DNA of 64,000 nt from the NCBI GenBank assembly GCA_963669155.1, contig OZ022588.1, forward strand, positions 6,472,679-6,536,678, read 5' to 3'. Within the stretch, counting starts at the first letter, position 1. Each line of letters opens with the position of its first letter. The notes beneath the pieces are model-generated. The model saw only the letters and a list, made by a program, of their open reading frames with translations. It was not told where the DNA came from and searched no databases. This DNA comes from Arbacia lixula (lineage: Eukaryota; Echinodermata; Echinoidea; Arbacioida; Arbaciidae). Shown here in pieces: positions 26,701 through 39,500 of this stretch. A program made the translations under genes and the position numbers.

Positions 26701-27428
26701 GGCTTGCCGGATGGCCCGGCAACGATTGGGATCTGCCTTGCTTCCTCCCCTTAAGAGTTAGGGCCTAGCTCTCGGGTCGCGGGTTTCAGGAACGTAGGGA
26801 AGGATATGCGAATGGGCTTAGGTTATATAAGTATACTCTCAAAACATAGGCCTTCAACTAATAATGTTTTCAGAGGTCAAATGCCCATCGACCATTCATT
26901 TTAGCCGATTATTAACAAAAAAAGAAAGAAAAAAGAAATCCCAATGAATTCCAGTGAATGTAGAAATTGTGTCTGCAATGACAAAGTCTGTACGCGCGAG
27001 CATGCGATAGAAAAAAAAATAAAAATCACATCCTGTCATTTTGACCGCTGACCGAGTGGCGCACATTACTTTCCACACACACGCTTCGATGACTACCACT
27101 GACTGCAGCTAGCTTTCCACTAAATCTACACGAAATTTCATAACTTTTATCATCAGTTTATTAGTTGTTGTTTTTTTCCGGGGATGTCAAAATGAATCGA
27201 CGTGACGTATTTTTGGTAGTTTGGTTGTTTTTGTTCCTAAGTGCAAACCTGCATGCTCACCCCAATGGGCCCAAGAAATATGTTATTCGCGGACTCTACT
27301 TCACCTGTATTGTCTAGTACTCCCGCTGGGGGAATCCCAAGTCCCATGCGAGTCGACGCTAACGCGTTAACGGCGTAACGCGTCCGAGTCCCCTACCTGG
27401 GACTGGGTTTAGTATATCTAGATCTAGC

Positions 27429-27687
27429 CTAACTTATTTATTTATTTATTTATTTTTATTTATTTATTTATTTATTTAGTGGAACATATTCAAACAGGAT
27501 GACAAGATCAGCACAAACTGTTTTACATCAGGGTCCTGTATAAAATCTTAATATAACAAAGATACAACAGTTGGGATAACCAGTAAAAAGCCAATAATTT
27601 TAAAAGCTTTGCCAGCAAAGTTTATTTATCTTTATTGAAAGAAATGAATCACATGTATTTTTGATATTTACAAATTAAAGATATATA

Positions 27688-27737
<50 letters not shown>

Positions 27738-27740
27738 ACA
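27429..27740. repeat. Simple repeats (ATTT)n and (AT)n
   Basis: ATTT units run from about 27429 to 27477 and AT units from about 27680 to 27735. The first ends near SINE/LINE-like sequence; the second precedes the 3' side of the minus-strand LINE remnant. Confidence 0.9.
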
Positions 27741-27879
27741 CATACACCACTTGCAGGCTCAGCAAAATATAATACACAAGCGCTGAACCATACAATCAAA
27801 AGTGCATAACAACTATAAACATTCAGTCAAATCATACAGACAATGCAATCACCCCAGAACCCCATTTGCTGAGAGACAC

Positions 27880-28900
27880 ATTATTGGTTGCTTTCTTGAT
27901 GTACATTTACACGAGAATGAAATAAAAAAAAACCTTTCTTATACATGCTCTTGAAAGATTAAAGAGAACTGGTAAAGCATTCCATCTTTTACCTCCTGCA
28001 TATCTGAAACTGTTCTTAAAGGATTCTAAATTGGGTTACGGTATTACATTTGAAGTTGCTCTTGTATTAAAACTATGTCTTTCAAAAACCATGTCAATAC
28101 TGTTGCACAGACGAATAGGGGCCAGACCATGTATACATTTGAACATAATTGCTGCAAGAAAGTAATCCCTTCGTTCTTCGACTTTTTTCCATTTTAAAGA
28201 TCAAAAAATATCCAAATAAACCATTTCAATTTTCATAGGCATAATTACAAATAACGATACGTGCTGCTCTCTTTTGTAAACGCATTAAGATTTCTTTGTT
28301 TTTTGAAGAACAATTCTCCCATACTGAACAAGAATAATCAAAACAAGGCTGAATGAAAGTTTTATAAATAAGGTTTACGGAGTTGAAATCAAGTGAGAAT
28401 TCTTAACATAAACATTCCAATTAAGATGATTATCAATGTCAATACCTAAATATCATACATGGTCAACTTGTTCAATCTCATCCTTGCCTATAGATATATT
28501 TAGATGATGAGTGGAAGTAGCGTAAGAAACATTACCTTAGTGTTGTCAATATTGATACGTAACTTGTTATTTGTATACCAATTAGCTAATAAATTTAAAT
28601 CATTTTGAAGTACGGTTTTAACAATATTTATATCCTTGTGTGCGTAATAAATAGCAAATACATTACAAAGACATGATTTTAGCGAGTCAGAAATATCATT
28701 TATATATAATAAAAACAATATTGGTCACAGAACACTTCCTTGGCTCACCCCTGTCATAATATTCTTTGAACTGGATAATTCACCATGACAAAAAACCTTC
28801 TGGGATCTCTGTGATAAGTAATTAGAAAACCAAAGCAATTGTGACTCTCTAATTCCACATCCTATTCATAAGTAATAATTTGTGACCAATTGAACGTTTG
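27880..28900 (-). pseudogene. LINE reverse-transcriptase remnant (CR1/Jockey-like)
   Basis: On the minus strand, several frames together give YGIRGVELEWFSNYL, SSKNIMTGVSQGSVL, LFLLYINDISDSLKS, NNKLRINIDNTKVMF and, near the 3' end, NLESFKNSFRYAGGKRWN. These are the RT palm and C-terminal blocks of a non-LTR retrotransposon. It has stops and frameshifts. Where the FADD catalytic motif should be (about 28645-28660) the frame reads NVFAIYYAHKD, so the Asp pair is missing. Confidence 0.8.
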
Positions 28901-28955
28901 CCTATCATTTAGAAGGCTGTTTGAGCACATGGAGCACATGGAGTGCCAGCAGCCA

Positions 28956-29562
28956 TTTAATTAATGCAGATTCATTGTACTCTACTACTAGACACAAAAG
29001 AACGCTTTACAAAGATTTTTTTCTTTGATCTCCCATGTTCGAATCCGGCGATTTTCTGGTTGTTTTTGCCTGGATTTGACATATAAACAACATTGGATGC
29101 GCAGAAGAATTTGGGGAAATATCCTCACCCCATATCCTTGCGCAGTTGTCGTATGTAATACCTACGATGCATCTTTAAAGATTCAATCGAGGAATATTGT
29201 TACAATGTGGCAAAAGGGCTCTAAAAGTGATATCAAGTTGCACTACAGAAGTCTTAACTTCACAATGTTTCGCACAACATTCCATTAAAAAAATCAATGA
29301 AACGTTACTTTCAGATACTTTCCTATCGGACAAGTAACATGAAAACCGTGCCCAGCTGCGCCCAAGCTAGTAGTTTCATCTCAATAACTATCAAATGCTG
29401 TATTCGCTTGTCCTTATTAACTACATAACAGGCACAAAGGGACAAAATTAAAAGATCAGCAGCGAAAGCTGAAATGTATGCATGTATAGGAATGTGTATG
29501 ACCTATATCATTCTAAATAACGCAATCGCGTATGCATCACATTGTTGAGAGCAGCTGCTCAT
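28956..29562 (+). repeat. Interspersed repeat family C, copy 2
   Basis: The inverted partner of 23412-23993, about 5 kb away. A third, more diverged copy in this orientation lies at 63280-63660. Includes an 87-codon frame with no recognisable content. Confidence 0.8.
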
Positions 29563-29764
29563 CTTAAAAGTTAGATCAAATTTAATGAAACATGGAGATC
29601 TAACGTTTCATAGTCGTACCCATAGAATCTAGACTATAGATCTTCTACTAGAATGTACTAGATGTAGCGATTTTTTTTTAGTATTGAGTGGGAAACGACT
29701 TGACTTTGATGCTAGAAAAAGTTTATAACTCCTTCAAAACCAAGTGTAAGCATGGTCAATTCTT

Positions 29765-29950
29765 GCATTATATAGTGTAACCTGACTCTAAAGTGTAACC
29801 CGGCTCTAAAGTGTTGTCTCTAAAGTGTAACTATGGTCTATTCTGGCATTAAATGTACATGTAAATGTATTCTGGCTGAAATGTAACTTAGCTTTAAAGT
29901 GCAACCTGGCTCTAAGGTGTAACCTGGTTGTAAAGTGTAACCTGGCTCAA
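29765..29950 (+). repeat. About 20-bp minisatellite (AAAGTGTAACCTGGCTCT)
   Basis: The unit AAAGTGTAACCTGGCTCT recurs about eight times with substitutions and a short interruption at about 29840-29870. Confidence 0.85.
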
Positions 29951-30087
29951 ATGCATATCTAACTAAGCAATTAGGGCGAATGAAAAGCACGAGATGAAAA
30001 TAGTAGATATATGCTGACCCAAAGAGGGGCATTTAAGGGACCTTGTGCTAGATTTCATGAAAATGAATTGTTTCTTTATATGAAATC

Positions 30088-30130
<43 letters not shown>
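30088..30130 (+). repeat. (ATT)n microsatellite
   Basis: About 14 perfect ATT units, producing a meaningless poly-Ile frame. Confidence 0.95.
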
Positions 30131-30311
30131 CATACAAACCACTTTCTACGACAACAGCAATGTGTTCAATTGAAACAAAAAAATAAGAAAAGAAAAAGAG
30201 AAACAGGGGCTTACTCACCTGTAGCAAATCTGCCTCGCACGTGTTAAAAAATGCGCACGCGCAATCACACCCATGCGCAATTGTCATGGCGAGAGTTGAA
30301 TATTGTAACAA

Positions 30312-30550
30312 TAGGCGCATTCTCATTGCACTTAAGAAATCGCGAAGTTAGAAAAATCGCGAAGTTAGGGTGAAAGTTGCCTAGCAACCGTGCCAACAGC
30401 CTTCCAAAACTTCGCATGAAACTTCGCAAGTCAGAGCGCGATTTTTCTAACTTCGCACCGTAACTTCGCGATTTTTTGGTGTAATGAGCACACGATTGTA
30501 AAATTTTGAGATTTTTAATTTCTCGATTTTTTGTAATGAGAATGGCCCTA
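30312..30550. repeat. Foldback MITE (CATTCTCATTG family), copy 2
   Basis: The ends TAGGCGCATTCTCATTGCA and GTAATGAGAATGGCCCTA are inverted repeats. Arms contain AAAAATCGCGAAGTTAG and CTAACTTCGC. Related to 13400-13585. Lies about 320 bp upstream of the predicted sulfotransferase promoter. Confidence 0.8.
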
Positions 30551-30872
30551 ATAATGCACTCATTTTCCCATTGATACTGGTAACATAAAAAAAAAAATAG
30601 GACAGCTAATATGCTAACAATATTGCATGTCAGCAAGCAAACCTCTGGAAAGATGATTAATGCAAGGTTTTATTGTATCGAAAAATTGGCTTGTATGTGT
30701 AATAATACTTAATATTGCGGGATACTAAGCATAATAAAGCACCATTTTAATATTCTCCTGAGCAGATCATTATCTCACTCAAGATTTCACCGACCAAGCA
30801 CGTACTGGGCAGATTCTTGGACTTTACACCGGAGTAAACATACACAGTCGTTTCGGGACAATGCGTGGACCG

Positions 30873-30880
30873 TATAAAGG
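30873..30880 (+). promoter_or_regulatory. Candidate TATA box of the sulfotransferase gene
   Basis: TATAAAGG in the context GGACCGTATAAAGGGGCG. Initiation about 30 bp downstream would give a 5' UTR of about 455 nt before the ATG at 31363. This is a single motif match with no other support. Confidence 0.35.
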
Positions 30881-31308
30881 GGCGTTGGTGTCGCTATACA
30901 AATAGGCTAACCATCTTTGCGCTGCAAGTTTGCGCTGGATTAACCATTGCTGCATTCAAAACAGATCCTCGACGTCTGTATTTTATCGACCTCAGATAGA
31001 GAACGAGAAAACGACCCCTGAAATGGAATGCGCTGTGCGACGGTAAATAGTGTCATCGCCCAAAGTTGCGGACTTACATGTTGTACATTCTTCTACAACG
31101 CACGAACTCCCGGGAGCAAACGTCGTGGACACACAGAGACCATCCTCAGGATAAGGCGGTTTCATTTTTCGGTGATCGCCGCAGATTTTTCATTATAGAT
31201 CAACATGCGTCGTACAGCGAAAAGTTCTCTAATGATTCAGTGCTCCGCGAGTACTAGTATGTGATTGATAAATTTATTGGCGATTCTCACTTAAATTTTG
31301 GATTGCGT

Positions 31309-31579
31309 TATTTGTACACTTCCCATCATTCTCAAGAGAACGGAAATCTATGTTGGATTACAATGAGGAACTTGAACGTTTTCATGAAAGTAAGTTCACG
31401 GTCACGTTGTCGGCATTATAGATAAAAGGGGGAATGAGTAAATGTGTCCGTCATTTGCAATGGTGTCAAGTTAGACCAATGGCGATCATTTTAGATTGAA
31501 TACCTCATAGCAAGATTTATCTTTTTCTCCTATCAGATTGTACCTGTACGTAGGGAATGCTAGGTACAGAGCAAACAAA
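31309..31579 (+). repeat. 271-bp segment containing exon 1, duplicated at 31892-32162
   Basis: The two 271-bp copies lie 583 bp apart and show about five differences by eye. Both contain the full exon, the GTAAGT donor and about 190 bp of intron. Only this first copy has the long upstream leader. Confidence 0.92.
31363..31389 (+). CDS. Sulfotransferase exon 1 (start codon)
   Basis: ATG at 31363 reads MRNLNVFMK and ends exactly at a strong GTAAGT donor (31390). It leaves in phase 0. This frame is closed upstream by TAG at 31255 and has no earlier ATG. Joined to exon 2 it places the nine residues immediately before the hydrophobic anchor. An exact copy of the 27 nt lies at 31946-31972. Confidence 0.75.
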
Positions 31580-34500
31580 GAGATATTTAAAATGTGACAC
31601 TGAAATGTTGGTTATTACATGTTTATGAACGTGTTCACCGTAATGTGAGTGAAACGAAGAACGATTTGAATGTGTATTAGTGGAAATAAAGTGTCAGAGG
31701 CGTTTCTGTTGCAATTTATGGGAGGATATTCTCACATTTTGACTACACTATTTGACCAGTAACAAAAGTCAGCTTGTAATGCCCATTATTTCTGCAGATA
31801 CAAGGAAAACTTTTATTTTGCGCAATAGTATGATCTATCTTTACAGACTATGCTTGTAGTATTCATGCATCTTGATATGTGTATAGTACACTATTTGTAC
31901 ACTTCCCATCATTCTCAAGAGAACGGATATCTATGTTGGATTACAATGAGGAACTTGAACGTTTTCATGAAAGTAAGTTCACGGTCACGTTGTCGGCATT
32001 ATAGATAAAAGGGGGAATGAGTAAATGTGTCCGTCATTTGCAATGGTGTCAAGTTAGACCAATGGCGATCATTTTAGATTGAATACCTCATAGCAAGATT
32101 TATCTTTTTCTCCTTTCAGATTGTACCTGTACGTAGGACATGCTAGGTACAGGGCAAACAAATAGTTCATGCACAACTCTGTGAAAATTAGTACAATGCA
32201 ACCAGCATGATTTCATTAATCTATATCGCTAGGTAAATACTTCTATGTTTTTTGGCGCATTGTTTTATCGACCTGTCGATAATACAATGCGCTTCCGTTT
32301 TCGTTTTTTTTTTCTCTCCCTGCATTCTTGCCTCAATTATTGTTAGGCCTACAGGTTTTTCCGCCCCTTTTCGTCATCTCTTCATGCAGTTTTAGCGAAT
32401 GTGTTTTACATTTTGTCCCAGACACTCTTGGATGTACAAATGAACGTTTCAATAATGTAAGGTTTCATTAAATTTCTTGCTTTGTTATTTTTTTTAATTA
32501 ATGCGATCCTCGCAATCATAACTATACTTAACGACGAATAATCGACGATTCTGATTGCTGACTCTTTAAAATAACGAATGCTAATGACAATTTGAACTTA
32601 GATTTGTAGACAGAAAGCATCTCTGGAATGAAATAATGGTGAAATTGAATGAAATGGTGACGAAAGTAAGTGGGAAAATCTATAAAATATGTTCGTACGT
32701 GTATATAATTATATTACGATGTGCCAAATGTGAACAGTGCAACTGAACTTGAAGTTGAGGCATCTTGTTAGAATGTTAGCTTATTGGTAAACAATATTGG
32801 TATGTCTTCATTTTGGGTAACCACCGTATTGGCCATTAGCCTGCATTTTAATACTGCAATATACACCGGTGAACTTTTCTTTTTCTGTTGGTTCAATGTT
32901 ACTCTGAAACCTGAACGATCAGTTACAAACAGATATTTCTCAAGGCTCGTTCGCAATTGAAGATGTGTTTAAAGTGGGTGAAGTGAATTTATGCCAAACG
33001 ACGTAACTGCATAAGTCTAATATAACATGTTTTGTCATAATGATGAACAATCACGACCTAGTTCTAGTATATTAGTATTAAATTAATATTGTACTCGTAT
33101 ATTTGCATAAGGATAGCCACAAACTTTATTATAAGATAATTGGTAACGACCTTGGATTCATTGCCATACAACGGTTCCCACATTCCCACATTAAAGGTAT
33201 TTAAAGGTACTTTATTACTATCATCATCATAAATTTGCTTAATGAGAATGAACTGAATGGAGGGATATGCTTCTCTTCTTGCATTTGATAGACAATTCAG
33301 CGTTCATAATTCATGCATGACTGAGTTAAAAGAATGAAAATGGATGATACCGAATTTCCCGTGTTCTAATTCAGTCATACATATGAATTATGGACATGTA
33401 TGATTCTGTATCAAAATGAAATAAGAGAAGCGCCTATTTCAATCAAGGTACATGTCAATCATAATGCAAATAGAATGATTATGATAGCGAAAGCAAAACA
33501 TTTCAATCAAACTCGGTTTCGTTTATTCTGGGACGCAGTGTAGAGCGATGTGGTTTCCCTTTTTTTGCAGGTTTCATAATGGTCATTTTAAGTACTGAAT
33601 GAACAGTTCGATTGTAGATGAATGTGAAATAATTGTGAAGTTATTTATAAATTTATACCCAATATTCATTATGGAAAGTTTACTAGTCCCTCATAAACAT
33701 TTCTTTCATGTTCATGACTTTTATATTTGAAGTCCAACAGGAGACTGTGTTGGAATGTTATCATGTCAGTAGAAACTACCTATAAACTAGCCTAACAATT
33801 GACTATGCCACTTTTTATCTACTTTCTCTTGTACAGATGTTTGGTGGACAAAATTGCTTACTTCCTTAAGTTCATTTAATGTTATTACAATATGCTAATT
33901 ATTATTTCGATGTTATTCTTGTCATCAGTATCATACGCGTACAGGACCGGGGGATGTTTCACCAAGCTGTTCGTAAGTTACGAACGACTTTACGAACGAC
34001 TGGTGATCCCTTCTTGTGCTAAATCAGATTCTCAATGAACAAAGTGTGGTATCGCATTTAGCACAAGAAGGGATAACCAGTCGTCCGTAAAGTCATTCGT
34101 AGCTTACGAACAGCTTGGTGGAACACCCCCTTGGTATAAAGTGGTACGAATGTTACTTCAATATGCTTATGATCAACTCGATATCATTCTTGCCATCAGT
34201 ATCATAGTCTCATAGGCGTACGGGACCTGGTATTAAGCGCTCCGAATATTTTACAATGGTAACTTAGGTTATAGGTGAACGAGGCGGGGCATTGTTTAGC
34301 CGGAAAATAAATGGTTTTGCCCGAATATGACTGAACTGTTTTCCAGAAAATGACTATTTCACGCGCATAAATAATCTCTACATATAATTTCTGCCCGCCC
34401 CCTATCAATATACCTTGGCACCGCCCCTGTATGGGTCTAAGGAGCTCAATTTAGCTTGGTTAAGAGGGTGGATAATTTCTCGGCCGGGAAAATATTGCGT

Positions 34501-36527
34501 TGTTTCCGTCTATCCGCCACTGGAGTATTTTTTTACATACATGCATCATTTTATTGGCAGCGGTCTATCTGACACACAAAGTGATAGTTTATCAACATTC
34601 TAATGAAAATGTAAGCATTACAATCCAATAGACACACGATATAGCAGATTGTATTGTTCTTGCAACCTTTAGGTTACACGAGTTTTCAGAGAGTACCCCC
34701 CCCCCCTTGCAAAAGAATGATCCTTTCAGTCAGCGCACAAACGAACAAAGCTGAAATTATTTTTGATATCAAACACTTGTCAGATCAAATGTCATCTCTC
34801 TTCCGTTGCTACCGACTCGCGTATTTTGAATAACACATCTCCCACATTGCGTTTTGAATAGAGGTTTTCATACAAGCTAGTCATGTTTAGGCAAGATGCC
34901 AATTTCAGAGAGTTCATTTGTGGATGAATATTAAACACGTTCTACCGGGAAAGGCATGTATCTTTACCTGTAGTGCGAACTACGGAATGGTAAATCCCCG
35001 TATTGAGGGCACTGTAAAAACTAGGGGGAAATGGGGGGGGGGGGGGGGGGGGTCTCAATGCTGCACTCATACCTCTACAAAACAAATCGGGGACGACGCA
35101 AATGTGAGTGTACTTAACATGTTGAAATACGTGTATCTTGACATACTGTAAACCATGTGTTGATGTATGATGTATGCATCGTATATGCATGTCTTTCAAA
35201 CAAACAAACCAAAACATGTTGTCCTTATGTTGTAACAGTAAAGTTATGAGTTTTGTCCTCATCTCAGCATTACGGACCCAGATAGCAAAGTATCTGGGGC
35301 CCATATGGGAATCATGTGGGTCTACTGGGGCCCATATGTACCATGTTCAACCCATATGGGGCGCATGTGGTTTGTCCCACCTAGAACCCAGATAATAAAA
35401 CCATGTGGGCCCCATGTGGTATGTATATGGGCAATGTAGTCTTTTTCTGGGTCGACTGAGCCATATAAAACCCATATGGGCCCACATGGGTTTTTCCACC
35501 TTCAACCCACATGATAACTGAGATGCTCATGAATATTCATGAATGCATTAGGCCCATTGACTTTTGTCATATTGTTGTGCATTTGAATAGGATCATGATA
35601 ACCGGCATATAACCAGATAGAAGGAATATTTAAGCATACATTCCAATAACCGTTTTATTACAAAATAAATGCCACCTAATTGAGTCCAGACAACAAAAAT
35701 TACAACAAAATGTTCATCTTTAATTGTACTAACCAATATTTTTTGAAGTAAATTTCCGTAGTACTATCAATATGAAAGTAAGTGTACTTTCCTAACTACC
35801 TCAGATTAGGATATTCTTCCGCAAAGGTTCTCCAAGAACATTTTGAGTCCCCTCTTTCCAAAATGAAATGAACAAATGAAATCAGGTGCTACACATTCTT
35901 ATCTCCACCATTGGAGCTACTTTCTTGTTATCGCATGAGCATTATTTTTAGCCGACGGTCATCCGATCCTCGATCTTGACATACCAAACCTATTTACAAC
36001 ATGCACATAACAAGGGGAAAATGCCGAAGTTTATGATTTCAATTATCAACAAATGCTTACAGGCTTAAAGAACGAGACGATGCTCATTTTTCTACACTTA
36101 CTTAATGCATCTGGTAGGATGCCACAAACATGTCACTCTTTGTATGTCGCCAGGTTAAACTCTAATTTAAATATGTCAAGGTCTATCATTCCGAACGATA
36201 TCGTGATCTAGACCGCTAGTATTCTAAATTTCCGATTTAAATGTGTAAACAGCACAATTCCAAACTCGGAAATTCAAGCTCAGTCAACTCTAGAATCAAG
36301 AATTTAGGAATAGTGTGAATAATAAATTGAGATCAATGTATTTCAATTCCCGACACTACTACTACTTCTTACACTACTACTACTTCTACTACTACTACTA
36401 CTACTACTACTACAGCCTAACTTATCCCATTCCCCTAACTCGGTGGTGGAAGCTTAATGACCATCTACCACCTACCCCGTACAAGACTTCCAACACAGTC
36501 CAAACCAGTCCCTTGCGTTCATTATGG

Positions 36528-36578
<51 letters not shown>

Positions 36579-39500
36579 ATACACACACATAGCGCGCACA
36601 CACACACACACACACACACACGTGCGTACAAGTACACAATGCTCAGCAGAAGGGATTATATTTCAGGTCCACTGCAAGCTTTTCTCGGGGTAAGGGGGTA
36701 TTCAATGACCTATTTGTGGTAGAATGCATTTATATTCAAATCTGTTATATTATTTTCCTGGGGCAATATTCATGAAGGCTTACTAGCCTAGTTGGTTACT
36801 ACAATGCATGCATTTCTATGCACTTGAGTAACTCACTAAGCTTAGTAAGGTTTCATGAATATGGCCCCTGGTGTTTCGGTCAGGTCATAAGCAGACCAAA
36901 CTAAAATTTCTTCTGTACAAACTCGGCTGTTTTGTATCAGCCAAAATATCAATTTGAATAGCTACGAATCATACAGACCATGACATGTAACAATGCTATC
37001 AAAAGATTTGTTTTCTTCTGATAACAAAAAGGCTAGTTTGGTCGCTGCACTGAACCTACTTCAATATCGCAATTCCATTTTTAAAGTACTCCGCGTTCTA
37101 CTTTGTAGGTGTGCACTGTCTATGGCCCACGCTTCTTTATGGATCGCAATGCTGGACTATAAGTAAATCCATACAACAGCGCCTGGAAACCATAGAGATG
37201 TGGTTTCATATCAATCGCAAGCCAAGTTGCGATAGCCAAGTTACGATCAATCGCAACTCTTTATGAGACGGGGCCCTGGACTTGCATACTTTAGTTGAAG
37301 ATGCGTGTACATCCTATTCGAGTGAAAATAGCAAGGACTCTATTCCTACGCCGAGATTGTAGAGATAATTATAATAGCCATTTAAAGAAACGTGACCATT
37401 TTAATATACACCACAGGCCTACGAGCCAGCCAAGTCAACATGATTTGGATACAATATGTTCGTTCTCATGCAATTGGATACGAAAATGTGGTTGTCTCTT
37501 TAACTTATCCCTGATTCTGGGAAATCATGCTGTAAAATTATTCTGAAGGTCCCTTGACATCGAAATGTGTCGTCTTCTGTTGATGCATAACATTATAAAC
37601 ATACAGTTGGAGGAAGCATAAGTACTGTTTAAATAATAGACACAACTGTATGATACGAAGAACAGGTAGACCACTTAGAAAATGTGCAGGCTGGTTTCCC
37701 GAACACATTGATACCCAACAACATTTTACAACAGCCCATGTCAGGTGGACCCCATAATTCGGGGTTTGCTCCCCGGGTAAATCGCGCAAGAGATTCTAGC
37801 CATCTTTATCTCGAACGCGCCAAAACATTCCCGCATAATTTGGTACATGCAGTCTTTCGGAACTCGTAAAAACATCACACAAAGCTCGTGATGACTCGTA
37901 GGACGATCGAGGGAACTCGTTGAAAGACATCGCAACTCTCAACACGCTCTAACTCAAGCCGCGTTCGGGTAACTTGTACCGCGTTCGTATTACATGTAAC
38001 TCGTACCTCGCTCGGGTTACTCGCACTTGCATCGCAGTAAAGTCCGCGTTGTCTCGTAGAACGCTCGGAGAACACTCGTCCAACGAGCAAATTTCTCAAA
38101 TTATCACGAGTTCCAGCTCTAGGCAACTCGCGACTCCAACTCGGCTAAGTGGGAGAGTATGGAATGCACATATACCTTCTGAATATGCAGCAATGTCAAA
38201 ATGTCATATTACATTTCATATTTTATGTAAGATAATTCCTTATCATACCAATTTGAATGATTAAAATTGGTATTATATGAAACGTTTAAGGTAGAGACTT
38301 TGCTGGTTGCGTATGTCTCTCTTACATTTTAGTTTCATCATAGTTGTGTGAAGTTTGGGATTTGTTTTAGGCTTGAATGGGATGGAGCATTTATTTTTTA
38401 ACGCTCAATAGGGAAATCATTAACTGGATTTGACGTTCGTTTTCCATCTGCCATGTCTACTATAGAAGAGTAATAAATGATTACATATCCATCGATGACT
38501 CGTTTACTATTGCATCATGACTATTGATTTCTTTCAACTTTTGTGATTTGTTGACAGGTTTTTGCGAGTGGTTGTCTCTCGGTGGTAGTCGTGCTGCTTG
38601 TCATCGCCTCGCACCACAGTACAATCCGAAATTCGTCGTCAGTGCGGAGCCCATATAGCGCTACGAGACAGTACAACTCGATTACTGCTCATACTCGCAC
38701 GAACGCGAAGATTGAGGCAGATTCAGTGGACGCGGTCACATTGCCAGCCAACGACTTATTGGAGGAACACGTTCCTGGCCGGGGAGCAGACATATCAAAC
38801 AATGTGGAGAACCCAAGAGAAACACCCCCAGGCGGGCGGACGAAGGAGCCGAATGATGGCCCAGTTGTCAGGCTCAGTTCGGAGATGGTAAAAGTAGGGT
38901 CCCGTAAAGGAGTCGCTGGCGGCAAAAGTGTGAAGGAAGACCTCAGCATTAAAGAGAAGAGAGAGCACAGCAGCGCGCAAGATGTGCATGACGGGAAGAG
39001 TGTTGGAGAACAAGGCACGCATATATCACCGAGCACAGCTAGTCCCAAACAACCCTCACGTTTTGTCCAGGTACCCACCAAACCGGAAGTTAACTACACA
39101 CTCGCCTACCAGAAGGCAACTCCCTCCAGCTACCCGAGCTTGTTCTCGTACAACAGCGAGGGACAGTGCCAGCAGAACGCCTGTAAATGGCCCCAGATGC
39201 CTGGAGCTACGGAGGACTTGGTTAGGTCTGCACCCGAGGTACAAAAATAATTTGGTTATGGTCCCCCAAATCACCAAAACAGACTACATACTGACATAAT
39301 TGTATTGTGGCGAGACTAGTTGCACATTTCATTACTTTCTATTTCTGAAATTAGCCTTACAATATAATTTTTTTCAGTCCATAAAATGTGGGTCCGGTAA
39401 TCGATTCATAGCATCGTAATACTCTCTGTGAAATATGCATGGCAATCCATCCCACCTTGACATTTCACAAGAATCATTACCAATGATAACAATGATTACC

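Noticed and set aside
31350-31389. Alternative first-exon frame beginning ATGTTGGATTAC
   Set aside because: It would leave phase 1 and enter exon 2 out of frame with the anchor; the ATG at 31363 keeps phase 0.
36315-36722. 135-codon Tyr/Thr/His ORF
   Set aside because: It is a read-through of CTA and CA microsatellites.
38689-39299. ORFs overlapping sulfotransferase exon 2 in other frames
   Set aside because: The exon frame alone joins to exons 1 and 3 in phase and contains the membrane anchor; the others are shadows.
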